Assembly: GCA_002763345.1 (NCBI GenBank) | Contig: PEXZ01000030.1 | Span: forward strand, 1 to 8,112 | Length of the DNA stretch: 8,112 nt | Source: Candidatus Micrarchaeota archaeon CG08_land_8_20_14_0_20_59_11 | Lineage (GTDB): Archaea; Micrarchaeota; Micrarchaeia; Norongarragalinales; Norongarragalinaceae | Direction of reading: 5' to 3' | In this document: one piece after another, positions 1-6,151 of the stretch | Numbering within the stretch: position 1 is the stretch's first letter | How the letters are laid out: each line of letters opens with the position of its first letter | The notes under the pieces: generated by a model | The model's database searches: none | What the model was told of the DNA's origin: nothing | What the model saw: the letters and a program-made list of their open reading frames with translations, nothing else | Translations under genes and position numbers: made by a program

Positions 1-432
1 ACCATGTCCTGCCACGAATCCGGTTCCGGGCACACGGACATGGAACTGGCTGAGGGGGTGCGCGTCACAATCACGACGTCGAGTTCCGCCAGCGGCGAAA
101 ACGTCGAGGAATACTCCGGAGACGACGAACTTCCAATCAAAATCAGTTTCGAGGAGGAAAACGAGATAGTGAACTTCATCGTGAGCCCGGGCCACCTGAA
201 GAACACGCAGTGGGTCAGGGACGTGATAACCGAAAACGGGAAGACCCACACCGAGATGCGCGGCTGCGGCGGGGCGGGAACAGCGAACGTGCTCGAATTT
301 CCTTACGACTCGGAATACTATTCGGAATCGAACGGAGTCAGGCGCGTGCACGGAACCAAACAGGTTTCCGGCCCCGGCCTTACGGGCACGTTGGAATTCG
401 ATTACACGCTAGTTGAAAAACCGCCGGAGTAG
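1..432 (+). CDS. C-terminal part of an acidic, probably extracellular protein (5' end outside window)
   Basis: The reading frame is open from the first base to a TAG at 430-432. There is an ATG at 4-6, but no ribosome site or TATA box can be seen before it, so I treat this as the end of a longer gene rather than a whole one. The visible 142 residues are rich in Glu, Asp, Ser, Thr and Gly, alternate in a way that suggests beta strands (for example VRVTITTSSSASGE and GTLEFDYTLVEK), contain only two cysteines and have no membrane segment. That composition fits the C-terminal domain of a secreted or surface protein, but I recognise no family. It converges on ftsZ with a 49-base gap. An intact gene starting at base 4 remains possible. 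Confidence 0.6.
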   Translation, partial: TMSCHESGSGHTDMELAEGVRVTITTSSSASGENVEEYSGDDELPIKISFEEENEIVNFIVSPGHLKNTQWVRDVITENGKTHTEMRGCGGAGTANVLEFPYDSEYYSESNGVRRVHGTKQVSGPGLTGTLEFDYTLVEKPPE

Positions 433-454
433 GCGCTGACGCTATGCGAACGTG

Positions 455-481
455 AAAATAAAAAAATTAGGAAAAGAAAAC
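455..481 (-). terminator. T-rich terminator-like tract after ftsZ
   Basis: Read on the minus strand directly after the ftsZ stop codon, this stretch has repeated T runs (4, 4, 7 and 4 Ts) broken by a few other bases, with no stable hairpin. Oligo-T tracts of this kind are enough to stop archaeal RNA polymerase. Its place directly behind ftsZ, in the short gap against a converging gene, supports the call. No similar tract is seen on the plus strand for the gene ending at 432. Confidence 0.6.
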
Positions 482-1564
482 TTAGAGGAAGTCGACGTCT
501 TCGAACCCTTCCTCGCGCCTCTTGCTCGGCGTGCCGCCGACGCCGCGAACCGTCTTTCCGAGGACGTACGGCGACTGGATGCCCGTGAATATGGCAATCG
601 CCTCTATCTTGCCCCCGAACGTCGGGTCGATTCGCGCGCCCCATATCACCGTCGCATTCGGATCCACGCGCTCGGTAAGCGCCTCGCCGATTTGGTTGCA
701 CTCTCCCAGCGTCATGTCCGGCCCGCCAGTGACGTGCAGCAGTACGCCCGTCGCGCCCGTATAGTCCACGTCGAGCAGCGCATGGTGGAGCGTGTTGTTC
801 ACGACCTCCTCCGCGCGGTTGGTGCCCTTCGCCTCGCCAACTGCAATCATGGAAACGCCGCCGTTGCTCATCACGGCTCGCACGTCCGCGAAGTCGAGGT
901 TGATGAGGGAGGGCGTGGTAATCGTCTCGGCGATTCCGCGCACCGCGCGCGCGATTATTTCATCGGCAACGTTGAACGCCTTGTCTATGGGCAGGCTCGG
1001 AACGATTTCCACAAGCCGGTTGTTGTCTATCACGATGATTGTGTCCGCCTGCGCCTTCAGCGCCTCCAGGCCCGCGTCCGCCTTTTCGAGCCGCGCGCGC
1101 TCCAGCGCGAAGGGGTACGTGACTATCGAAATGACGATTGCGCCCTGCTTCTTCGCCAGTTCCGCCAGAATCGGCGACGCGCCCGTGCCCGTGCCGCCTC
1201 CCATTCCAGCTGTGAGGAAGACGAGGTCCGCCCCGTCGAACAACTTCTCGAGCGCTTCGCGGGATACGTCTGCCGCCTTCGCGCCGATTTCCGGATAACC
1301 GCCGGCGCCGAGTCCGCGCGTTATGCTCGCGCCGATGAGAATCTTCTTAGCGCTCTCCGAAATGGTAGTCAGGTGCATGCGGTCGGTGTTTATCGCGACG
1401 AGCTCCGCGCCCTTGATTCCCGCCTTGGCGAGGCGGTTTATGGAGTTGCATCCCGCGCCGCCCGCGCCCACCACCATTATCTTGGGCGTCTCGAACTGGA
1501 ACTCCTCCTCCTGCTGCTTTCTGGCGGAACGCGTCCTAATGGCTTCGTTCACTAAATCCTCCAC
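482..1564 (-). CDS. ftsZ: Cell division GTPase FtsZ, archaeal type
   Basis: FtsZ is the tubulin-like GTPase that polymerises at mid-cell to form the division ring. The 360-residue product has the full set of family motifs: GAGGAGCNSINRL near 33-45, NTD at 59-61, the tubulin signature GGGTGTG at 122-128, DNNRLVEIVPSLPI near 180-193 and the T7 catalytic loop NLDFADV at 222-228. The C-terminal tail is short and ends FEDVDFL, possibly a partner-binding peptide. I chose the GTG at 1564 because a GGAGG (1575-1579) lies ten bases before it and the protein then starts MEDLVNEA, as many archaeal FtsZ do; the frame is open further upstream, but that part is low-complexity and crosses the promoter. From memory it resembles haloarchaeal FtsZ1 (GKI.AIAIFTGIQSP, VLGK), so a paralogue may exist elsewhere. 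Single gene, divergent from the SecB-like gene. Confidence 0.97.
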   Translation of the reverse strand: MEDLVNEAIRTRSARKQQEEEFQFETPKIMVVGAGGAGCNSINRLAKAGIKGAELVAINTDRMHLTTISESAKKILIGASITRGLGAGGYPEIGAKAADVSREALEKLFDGADLVFLTAGMGGGTGTGASPILAELAKKQGAIVISIVTYPFALERARLEKADAGLEALKAQADTIIVIDNNRLVEIVPSLPIDKAFNVADEIIARAVRGIAETITTPSLINLDFADVRAVMSNGGVSMIAVGEAKGTNRAEEVVNNTLHHALLDVDYTGATGVLLHVTGGPDMTLGECNQIGEALTERVDPNATVIWGARIDPTFGGKIEAIAIFTGIQSPYVLGKTVRGVGGTPSKRREEGFEDVDFL

Positions 1565-1574
1565 GTCAATCCCC

Positions 1575-1579
1575 CCTCC
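1575..1579 (-). promoter_or_regulatory. Shine-Dalgarno GGAGG deciding the ftsZ start
   Basis: On the minus strand GGAGG followed by a G run lies ten bases before the GTG at 1564. This fixes the start at GTG rather than the far-upstream ATG of the open frame. Confidence 0.7.
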
Positions 1580-1612
1580 GTTCAGTAACAGATAAAGGAC
1601 ACACCCCCCGCG

Positions 1613-1621
1613 AATTAAAAA
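1613..1621 (-). promoter_or_regulatory. TATA box for ftsZ
   Basis: On the minus strand this reads TTTTTAATT, preceded by the purine/C-rich AAAACC, which could serve as the BRE. A start point about 26 bases downstream falls near 1591, giving a leader of about 26 bases that contains the GGAGG. This is a motif-and-spacing call only. Confidence 0.55.
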
Positions 1622-1625
1622 GGTT

Positions 1626-1646
1626 TTGCTTGCAAAAAGCAAGCAA
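1626..1646. repeat. 8-bp inverted repeat in the divergent ftsZ / SecB-like promoter region
   Basis: TTGCTTGC (1626-1633), five As, then GCAAGCAA (1639-1646) form a perfect 8-bp inverted repeat. It sits between the two outward-facing TATA boxes, touching the putative BRE side of the ftsZ box and the upstream edge of the box for the 1695 gene. That place fits an operator where a dimeric regulator could act on both promoters. It would be untranscribed under the proposed start points, so an RNA hairpin is less likely. Confidence 0.6.
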
Positions 1647-1652
1647 TAAATA
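1645..1652 (+). promoter_or_regulatory. TATA box for the SecB-like gene
   Basis: AATAAATA is centred about 26 bases before 1675, leaving a leader of about 20 bases that carries GGAGG at 1682-1686, itself eight bases before the ATG at 1695. Box, leader and ribosome site agree in spacing. Confidence 0.5.
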
Positions 1653-1694
1653 CCCTGCGCGCAGAAATTCTTGCAGCAGACGGAGGGTGGTTTG

Positions 1695-2102
1695 ATGATA
1701 ATGGGCGGAAGAATCACGGAAGCCAGCGCGAAGAGGCTCAAGGACGGGGACGTCAGGGGGCTTAACGTGAACATCGACATAACGAACGTCAAGGAAGAGG
1801 GGGGCAAGCTCGTCGTCTTCTACAGCCACAAGACGGAATACCAGGAGGGCGTGGCGGAGCTTATCGTGAAGGGCGACCTCATCGTCGAGGAGGAAGCGAA
1901 GAAGCGCAAGGAAATCGCGGAAGGATGGAAGGAAAAGAAGTTCCTGGAGCCCGCGTTCGCGGAGGAAGTGCTGAACGCAATCGGCTACGCTGCCGCGAGT
2001 GTCGGAACGCTCCTCGCGTTCTCGCTCGGAATCGGCGCGCCGATAAACCTGCCGCGCGCGCGGCTGGGCATGGCGCCAGAAGGGAAGGGCAAGGCGAGCT
2101 AA
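1695..2102 (+). CDS. Small conserved archaeal protein with a SecB-like layout
   Basis: The start is the ATG at 1695, eight bases after GGAGG; the frame opens earlier but without a ribosome site. The 135-residue soluble protein has an N-terminal helix-like stretch (ITEASAKRL), then beta-rich sequence over about 22-66 (GLNVNIDITNV, KLVVFYSHKTEY, VAELIVKGDLIVEEE), and then helical sequence from about 67 to 113 leading to GAPINLPRARLG (114-125). This strand-then-helix order, and an end resembling the PPLNLAPV motif of bacterial SecB, suggest a SecB-type chaperone fold; archaeal SecB-like proteins have been described. The similarity is by eye and no client or partner is known. The tail is Lys/Gly-rich. 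It is divergent from ftsZ and converges on the archaeosortase gene. A generic conserved hypothetical protein is the fallback. Confidence 0.8.
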   Translation: MIMGGRITEASAKRLKDGDVRGLNVNIDITNVKEEGGKLVVFYSHKTEYQEGVAELIVKGDLIVEEEAKKRKEIAEGWKEKKFLEPAFAEEVLNAIGYAAASVGTLLAFSLGIGAPINLPRARLGMAPEGKGKAS

Positions 2103-2108
2103 GCCGCT

Positions 2109-2130
2109 GGAAGGGGCTTCACCCCCCTCC
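2109..2130. other. Possible hairpin between convergent genes
   Basis: GGAAGGGG (2109-2116) can pair with CCCCCTCC (2123-2130) with one mismatch and a six-base loop. It lies in the 55-base gap between the stop of the SecB-like gene and the stop of the archaeosortase gene. No T tract follows on either strand, so a terminator role is only a guess. Confidence 0.25.
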
Positions 2131-2157
2131 GGTGCTTACTCCACCGACCTCCCCCGC

Positions 2158-2661
2158 TTATCTGCGTTTTGACAGCCAATAGTACCAGACGGCGTAATAC
2201 GTTACCAGCACCACGATGAGCGTTATCCTGAACAGAAAGTCGTGAAGCAGCGCCGACGCCTGCGGGTTCTGCGGAGAATAAGCCGCCAGGGAAATCGCGA
2301 TTCTAATCGGATTAAAAACCAGCAGTGCTGCGAACCCTAGAAGCACGCCCTTTATCCGCATGCCCATCCGCCTGTCCGCGCTCGCCATTATTATTCCCGC
2401 CAGCACCGCCAGCTCGACGCGTCCCCAGCACAAGTCGCCGATTTCCGCGTCGAAGCCGGGGGAGGAGGAACGGAGGTGCGCCAAACCGTTTTCGAAAGTA
2501 ATGGACGCGCTTATGCCTGCCGCGTTCAGCATTACTCTCGACGAATACGCCGCCATGGACGAGAAGGGTTCCGCGAAGAAGCCGAGGACGAAATACGCGG
2601 GAACCGCCACGAGCAGAAATAGGACGATGAAAAGGACGGCGTCCTTCGCTTTTCCATTCAC
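2158..2661 (-). CDS. Minimal archaeosortase/exosortase-family transpeptidase
   Basis: Archaeosortases are membrane cysteine transpeptidases that cut a C-terminal sorting signal from surface proteins and attach them to a lipid or other anchor. This 167-residue protein has membrane segments at about 8-27, 83-98, 104-126 and 144-163 and an external loop between the first two. The expected catalytic residues are in order: Cys78 in DLCWGRVEL, Arg120 in NPIRIAI, and His140 in HDFLFR, with Arg145 nearby. It is much shorter than multi-pass ArtA, so it is a core-only form. The residue after Cys is Trp, where Ser/Thr-Gly is usual. The GTG at 2661 follows the tadC stop with no gap (TAAGTG), which implies translational coupling. 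An ATG four bases later is out of frame. No sorting-signal substrate is visible in the window; which subfamily (ArtE/F or other) is unclear. Confidence 0.82.
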   Translation of the reverse strand: MNGKAKDAVLFIVLFLLVAVPAYFVLGFFAEPFSSMAAYSSRVMLNAAGISASITFENGLAHLRSSSPGFDAEIGDLCWGRVELAVLAGIIMASADRRMGMRIKGVLLGFAALLVFNPIRIAISLAAYSPQNPQASALLHDFLFRITLIVVLVTYYAVWYYWLSKRR

Positions 2662-4881
2662 TTACGAAACCCCGAGCGAGCTGCTCGCGAAATAGACGAC
2701 GACGCAGTACAGCGCAACCGCGATGGGCAGCGACTTCCCGATGCTCACGTAGGTGTGCAGCTTGTTGCCCGTGTCCTCTATCTGCGAGTTGAAGTACGTG
2801 AGGAGCGTCACCACCTCTATCACGTAGACGCCCATGATGAGCACGAACGTCGCGGGGTCCGCGCTGTTCTTGAGCGCCTCCTTGTTCGAGAAGATGTTCG
2901 TCATCCCGCCGAATCCCTGCACCCCCGCGTTGTTCACGCTCTGCTGCGCAGTCTCCGTGTCGGCGGAACCCATCATGGAATTCATGATGAGCCGCTGCAT
3001 CGCGCTGACTACGGCGAGCACGATCGGCGCGACGAACGTGGACATCGTGCTGAGCATCGTCGTGACGTCCTCCAGAAGCTTGCGCAGCGACTCGTCTATC
3101 TTCTGCGCGTTGCGCAACTGGAGCGAAAGCGAGATGAGCGATTTCGCCGCGACGTTGACGCCGAGCTCGACGGAATCCACCATGAACTGCAGACCGCTCC
3201 GTATCGTGCGCGACGGAAGGTTCTTCAGCGCGCCGAACGTTTCGTCGAATATCGCCGCATCGAGCGTCATGCCCATCGTCGTTATGTTCTCGAGAATCCG
3301 CTTGAACACGTCCTTGGCTATCTTGCTCTTCGGCAGGAACACCACCGCGCTGCGCAGCGCCTCCTCGATGGGCTTGTTCTCGCCCATGCGCGACGCGAGC
3401 ACGTACATCGCGTCCTTGAACTCGCCCTCCATGTTCCGTATCTCCGTCTGGACGCGCAGCCGCTCGCCGTACTCTCCGAGCAGGTAGACGCTCACGGAAA
3501 TCGAGATGCCCAGCAGGAAGCCGAATATCGTGAACTGCCCGACGAACAGCCCGTATTCGTCGAACAGCGTGATGCGCGGAAGCTTCTTCATCTCCTCCTC
3601 GAACACGGCGTACGGCGGAATCTGCCCCAGCGTGCCTGGAATCACGATGCCCTGCTCGCCCGTAATCGACATGCCGAAGCTGTCCGTGGTAAACGTGTTC
3701 AGGGGAATGGCCACGGAATTGATGACATTCTGCGTGGTGCCCTGGTCGGTTAGGTAGCCCAGTCCGATGAGCCCGGTTATTATCAGAAACGCGAAAACCC
3801 GGAAAGGCATGCCTATGCCGAATACCCTCGCGATGCCTCGCGGCGGCAAACCCGGGAAGTCCGGGGGGATGTCCGGCGGCGTGTACGTCGGCGGCTTGCC
3901 CGCAACTATGTTCGAGCCGAACAGGAAGACGATAAGGGGAATCACGAGGTTGTACGCGACGAACATGTACTCCGCCTTCGCAAGGGGCATTCCGCTCATG
4001 CTTCCCCCAATCGGAAGTATGATGGCGAGCAGCAGCGGCAGAAGGATTCCGAAGTAATACAGGTAAACCGTAGGCTGGTGGAGCTTGCGCGCGTACATGT
4101 CCATTTTTTCCTTCGTGCCTTCCAGCACGTCGTCGCCGGCTTTTTCGAGAAGTTCCTCCCTGCGTTCGCGATTGCCTTCCAGCAGGGAGGCGCGGATGAG
4201 CATCAGCGCGTGCTTGAAGTCCTCGTTGTACCCGCCCCAGCGGTACGCCAGCTCGTCCAGTCCCTCCTCGATGCTCGCGTATCTCCCGATTTGGACGTCC
4301 CAGACGATTTTCTTCATGTCCTCGGCGATTTTTCCGCGTCCGTGGTTCGCGGCGAACTGAACCGCCTTTTCGAGGTTCGGGGTGAGGCGCATGCTCATCG
4401 TGAGGTAGTTCACGATTTCGGGTATGTACGCGAGCGCGAGCATCTTCTCGCGCTCTACGGCGCCGTGGGGGTATTTCAGGTAGAAGTAGCTGGCGCCTAT
4501 TGGAAGCAGCAGGAACACGCCCGCGAGCCCGAGCTTCAGCACGTCGTCAAGGGGCGCGAACATGTAAACCGTCGCCGCAAGCACGACGCCGATTGCGATG
4601 CCGCCCATGAACAGGCCCTTGTAGACGGCGTAAAACTGTTCGGCGGTTATGTCCCATCCGAGGAATCCGAACATGTCAGCCTGCTCGGGCGTGAATTTCG
4701 CGCCTTTGCCGAACGACTTGAACGTCTTCGCGAGCGCATAGGTGATGTTCACGAATGCCGGTGGGCCTATCCGCTCCCTCTTCTCCTCGTACTTGTAGCC
4801 CTTGTCGGCTTTCTGCCCGTAGAGTCCGCCGACTGTCTTCTTCAGCTCCGCTCGGAAGTCGCGCTTCGGCTTTTCGGGCAT
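2662..4881 (-). CDS. tadC: Two-module TadC/FlaJ-like membrane platform protein (type II/IV pilus assembly)
   Basis: TadC/FlaJ/PilC proteins are the inner-membrane platform on which a secretion ATPase assembles pili or archaella. I start at the ATG at 4881 (MPEKPKRDF), 26 bases from the centre of a TATA box; the frame opens further but runs into the divergent gene. The 739 residues hold two T2SSF-type modules: one at about 148-290 (YIPEIVNYLTMSMRLTPNLE, then LHQPTVYLYYFGILLPLLLA) and one at about 484-630 (FKDAMYVLASRMGENKPIEE, then STFVAPIVLAVVSAM). Membrane segments are likely near 90-108, 115-136, 271-290, 305-327, 361-378, 446-468, 612-629, 677-697 and 716-734. A Pro-rich linker (330-348) precedes the second half. 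Archaeal TadC proteins are often double like this. No TadA-type ATPase or pilin lies in the window, so partners must be elsewhere. It is followed without a gap by the archaeosortase. Confidence 0.9.
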   Translation of the reverse strand: MPEKPKRDFRAELKKTVGGLYGQKADKGYKYEEKRERIGPPAFVNITYALAKTFKSFGKGAKFTPEQADMFGFLGWDITAEQFYAVYKGLFMGGIAIGVVLAATVYMFAPLDDVLKLGLAGVFLLLPIGASYFYLKYPHGAVEREKMLALAYIPEIVNYLTMSMRLTPNLEKAVQFAANHGRGKIAEDMKKIVWDVQIGRYASIEEGLDELAYRWGGYNEDFKHALMLIRASLLEGNRERREELLEKAGDDVLEGTKEKMDMYARKLHQPTVYLYYFGILLPLLLAIILPIGGSMSGMPLAKAEYMFVAYNLVIPLIVFLFGSNIVAGKPPTYTPPDIPPDFPGLPPRGIARVFGIGMPFRVFAFLIITGLIGLGYLTDQGTTQNVINSVAIPLNTFTTDSFGMSITGEQGIVIPGTLGQIPPYAVFEEEMKKLPRITLFDEYGLFVGQFTIFGFLLGISISVSVYLLGEYGERLRVQTEIRNMEGEFKDAMYVLASRMGENKPIEEALRSAVVFLPKSKIAKDVFKRILENITTMGMTLDAAIFDETFGALKNLPSRTIRSGLQFMVDSVELGVNVAAKSLISLSLQLRNAQKIDESLRKLLEDVTTMLSTMSTFVAPIVLAVVSAMQRLIMNSMMGSADTETAQQSVNNAGVQGFGGMTNIFSNKEALKNSADPATFVLIMGVYVIEVVTLLTYFNSQIEDTGNKLHTYVSIGKSLPIAVALYCVVVYFASSSLGVS

Positions 4882-4902
4882 GAAAAAAGGAAGCGAAACT
4901 AG

Positions 4903-4911
4903 ATATTTAAT
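4903..4911. promoter_or_regulatory. Single TATA box shared by divergent tadC and the 4933 gene
   Basis: The only A/T-rich element in the 51-base gap reads ATATTTAAT on the plus strand and ATTAAATAT on the minus strand, so it is TATA-like in both directions. Its centre at 4907 is 26 bases from the A of both start codons (4881 on minus, 4933 on plus). Both transcripts would therefore be leaderless, which agrees with the lack of a GGAGG before either ATG. Confidence 0.65.
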
Positions 4912-4932
4912 GCCGTATGCCCAAACAGGATT

Positions 4933-5565
4933 ATGGCGACAAGGAAGGCGAGGGTTTCCGCCACAGCAGAGAGGAGGGTGATTTCCGCCATAGCCGAGAG
5001 GGCGTGGGGGGAGGCTCCCGTAGGTGAAAGCCGCATTGACGAGCGTCATCGCGTAGTCAGGAGCGGCAAGATGCTGCTCGTCATCGACGAGGAAAAAAGC
5101 AATCTCCAGTTCCTGCGCATCGTCGCGTTCCCGAAACCCGAGCACATGGAGGCGTTCTTGACAGCAGCGGATGGCGTCGCCGAACTCGGGCCCGCGTCCC
5201 ACAACCCGGGCGCCATAGGCACGCTGCAACTGGTACGCTGGCCCGACAACAACAGGGGGGTTTTCCTCAACTACGCCCAGACGCACGCGAAAACCGGCGC
5301 CAGCTCGTACGCGCCGGTGAAACGCGGCTTGCTCACGTACTACGGCGGCTGGAGGGTGCGCGCGCTCGAGCAGGCGATACGCTATGCGCACGAAAAACGA
5401 AAGACGCTTGTGCTGAAGAGGAGCTTCTTCGAGGGGCTGCCGGGCTCGAGGGCGCGACTGATGGCGGACCTGAGGGAGGCGTGCAGGCGCACGGGCGCGG
5501 AAATTTCCGAGGAGAAGTACGAAATAAAGGTTCGCAAGGCAGCATTAGGCGGCGCTGGCAGATAA
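4933..5565 (+). CDS. Unrecognised basic protein, 210 residues
   Basis: I do not recognise a family. The start at 4933 is supported by a TATA box 26 bases upstream. The protein is soluble and basic, with a Lys/Arg/Ala-rich N-terminus (MATRKARVSATAERRV), a central mixed region with likely strands (MLLVIDEEKSNLQFLRIVAF) and a C-terminal half of likely helices and strands: TYYGGWRVRALEQAIRYAH near 135-153, TLVLKRSFF near 158-166 and RARLMADLREACRRTGAE near 173-190. The many basic residues would suit nucleic-acid or membrane-surface binding, but no known motif proves it. It shares a promoter element with tadC, so co-expression is possible. Its stop codon TAA touches the TATA box of the next gene. 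Confidence 0.8.
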   Translation: MATRKARVSATAERRVISAIAERAWGEAPVGESRIDERHRVVRSGKMLLVIDEEKSNLQFLRIVAFPKPEHMEAFLTAADGVAELGPASHNPGAIGTLQLVRWPDNNRGVFLNYAQTHAKTGASSYAPVKRGLLTYYGGWRVRALEQAIRYAHEKRKTLVLKRSFFEGLPGSRARLMADLREACRRTGAEISEEKYEIKVRKAALGGAGR

Positions 5566-5573
5566 TATTTAAA
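5566..5573 (+). promoter_or_regulatory. TATA box for the DUF5654-like gene
   Basis: TATTTAAA immediately follows the stop of the 4933 gene and is centred about 26 bases before the ATG at 5596. No ribosome site precedes that ATG, so a leaderless transcript is expected. Confidence 0.65.
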
Positions 5574-5595
5574 GCAGCAAGCGCTTCCCTTCTGC

Positions 5596-5919
5596 ATGAG
5601 GATTCTCGGGCCCAGGGAGCTTCTGGAGCGCACGAAACTGCTGCGCCAGAAGGAAGCCGAAGTAGTCAAGCGCGAGCAGGAAGCCGCAGCGGAGTTCCAG
5701 AAGGCGTTCCGCGAGCGCACGCTCACCATCGTGACAACCGCGTTCGGAGTCGTTGCCGCACTTTTCTGGCAGAAGGCGATAAGCGACATGATAAACGCGT
5801 ACATCCCGCAGTCGGGAGTCTGGCAGTACGAGCTGTTTGCCGCCGTGCTCGTGACGGTGATGGCGGTTACCGCGATTTACTTCATCGGAAAGTGGAGCAA
5901 GGGGGATGAGAAGAAATGA
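5596..5919 (+). CDS. DUF5654-like small membrane protein
   Basis: The 107-residue product starts with a charged, coiled-coil-like helix (about 8-40, rich in Glu, Lys, Arg and Ala) and has two membrane segments, at about 43-58 and 80-98, with a short loop containing IPQSGVW. The stretch TTAFGVVAALFWQKAISDMI matches from memory the DUF5654 signature (AFG.VAAL.W..AI), a family common in archaea with no known function. The N- and C-termini are both charged and, by the positive-inside rule, probably cytoplasmic. The gene starts an operon: its TGA stop overlaps the ATG of the next gene by four bases (ATGA). The start is supported by a TATA box 26 bases upstream. Confidence 0.82.
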   Translation: MRILGPRELLERTKLLRQKEAEVVKREQEAAAEFQKAFRERTLTIVTTAFGVVAALFWQKAISDMINAYIPQSGVWQYELFAAVLVTVMAVTAIYFIGKWSKGDEKK

Positions 5920-6086
5920 ATAAGACGACTTACTGCGACGGAAAGGACGACGACGGAGAGCTGTGCAAGCAGCCCGCGTTCTGGAAGTGCCAGTCGTGCG
6001 GACGCCCGGTTTGCTCGAAGCACGCGTTCAAGGACGGCGCGGCGGTTTGCTTCTGCGGGAAGCCCGACTTCAAGAGATGCGATTGA
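5916..6086 (+). CDS. 56-residue zinc-binding protein (Cys/His-rich small finger)
   Basis: The ATG at 5916 overlaps the preceding stop as ATGA and the frame ends with TGA at 6084-6086. The product has nine metal-ligand-type residues in an ordered pattern: Cys7, Cys17, Cys25-x2-Cys28, Cys33-x2-His36, Cys45-x-Cys47 and Cys55. This looks like a two-zinc cross-brace fold similar to AN1 or B-box fingers, as seen in WKCQSCGRPVCSKHAF. Such small archaeal fingers bind protein or nucleic-acid partners; which one cannot be read here. Overlap with the DUF5654-like gene suggests coupled translation and a joint role, perhaps a cytosolic partner of that membrane protein. Five clustered Asp/Glu near 11-15 are typical of an acidic loop. 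No other domain is present. Confidence 0.75.
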   Translation: MNKTTYCDGKDDDGELCKQPAFWKCQSCGRPVCSKHAFKDGAAVCFCGKPDFKRCD

Positions 6087-6122
6087 AAACCGCGGGCAGT
6101 GGAAAGTAGGCGTCAAAGAGGG

Positions 6123-6130
6123 CTTAAAAG
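6123..6130 (+). promoter_or_regulatory. TATA box for the DUF5678-like gene (long form)
   Basis: CTTAAAAG, inside the near-palindrome GGCTTAAAAGCC (6121-6132), is centred about 26 bases before the ATG at 6152. No GGAGG precedes the ATG, so this fits a leaderless start. Confidence 0.6.
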
Positions 6131-6151
6131 CCGCTGCTGGCTGAAGGCGTC

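Noticed and set aside
452..1555. A 367-codon open frame antisense to ftsZ
   Set aside because: It is the shadow of a high-GC coding region: Arg/Ala/His-rich, no family motif, no ribosome site, and the minus strand holds an unmistakable FtsZ.
1626..1646. The inverted repeat as an intrinsic terminator or riboswitch
   Set aside because: It lies upstream of both proposed start points, so it would not be transcribed; no T run follows.
1565..1807. Upstream extension of ftsZ by 81 residues to the ATG at 1807
   Set aside because: It would run through the divergent promoters and into the SecB-like gene; the extension is low-complexity Ser/Leu/Pro sequence and GGAGG plus GTG mark the start at 1564.
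2755..4902. Long plus-strand frames of 332 and 274 codons over tadC
   Set aside because: The translations are Arg/Glu/Val/His-rich low-complexity sequences typical of the antisense frame of a GC-rich gene, while the minus strand shows two T2SSF modules.
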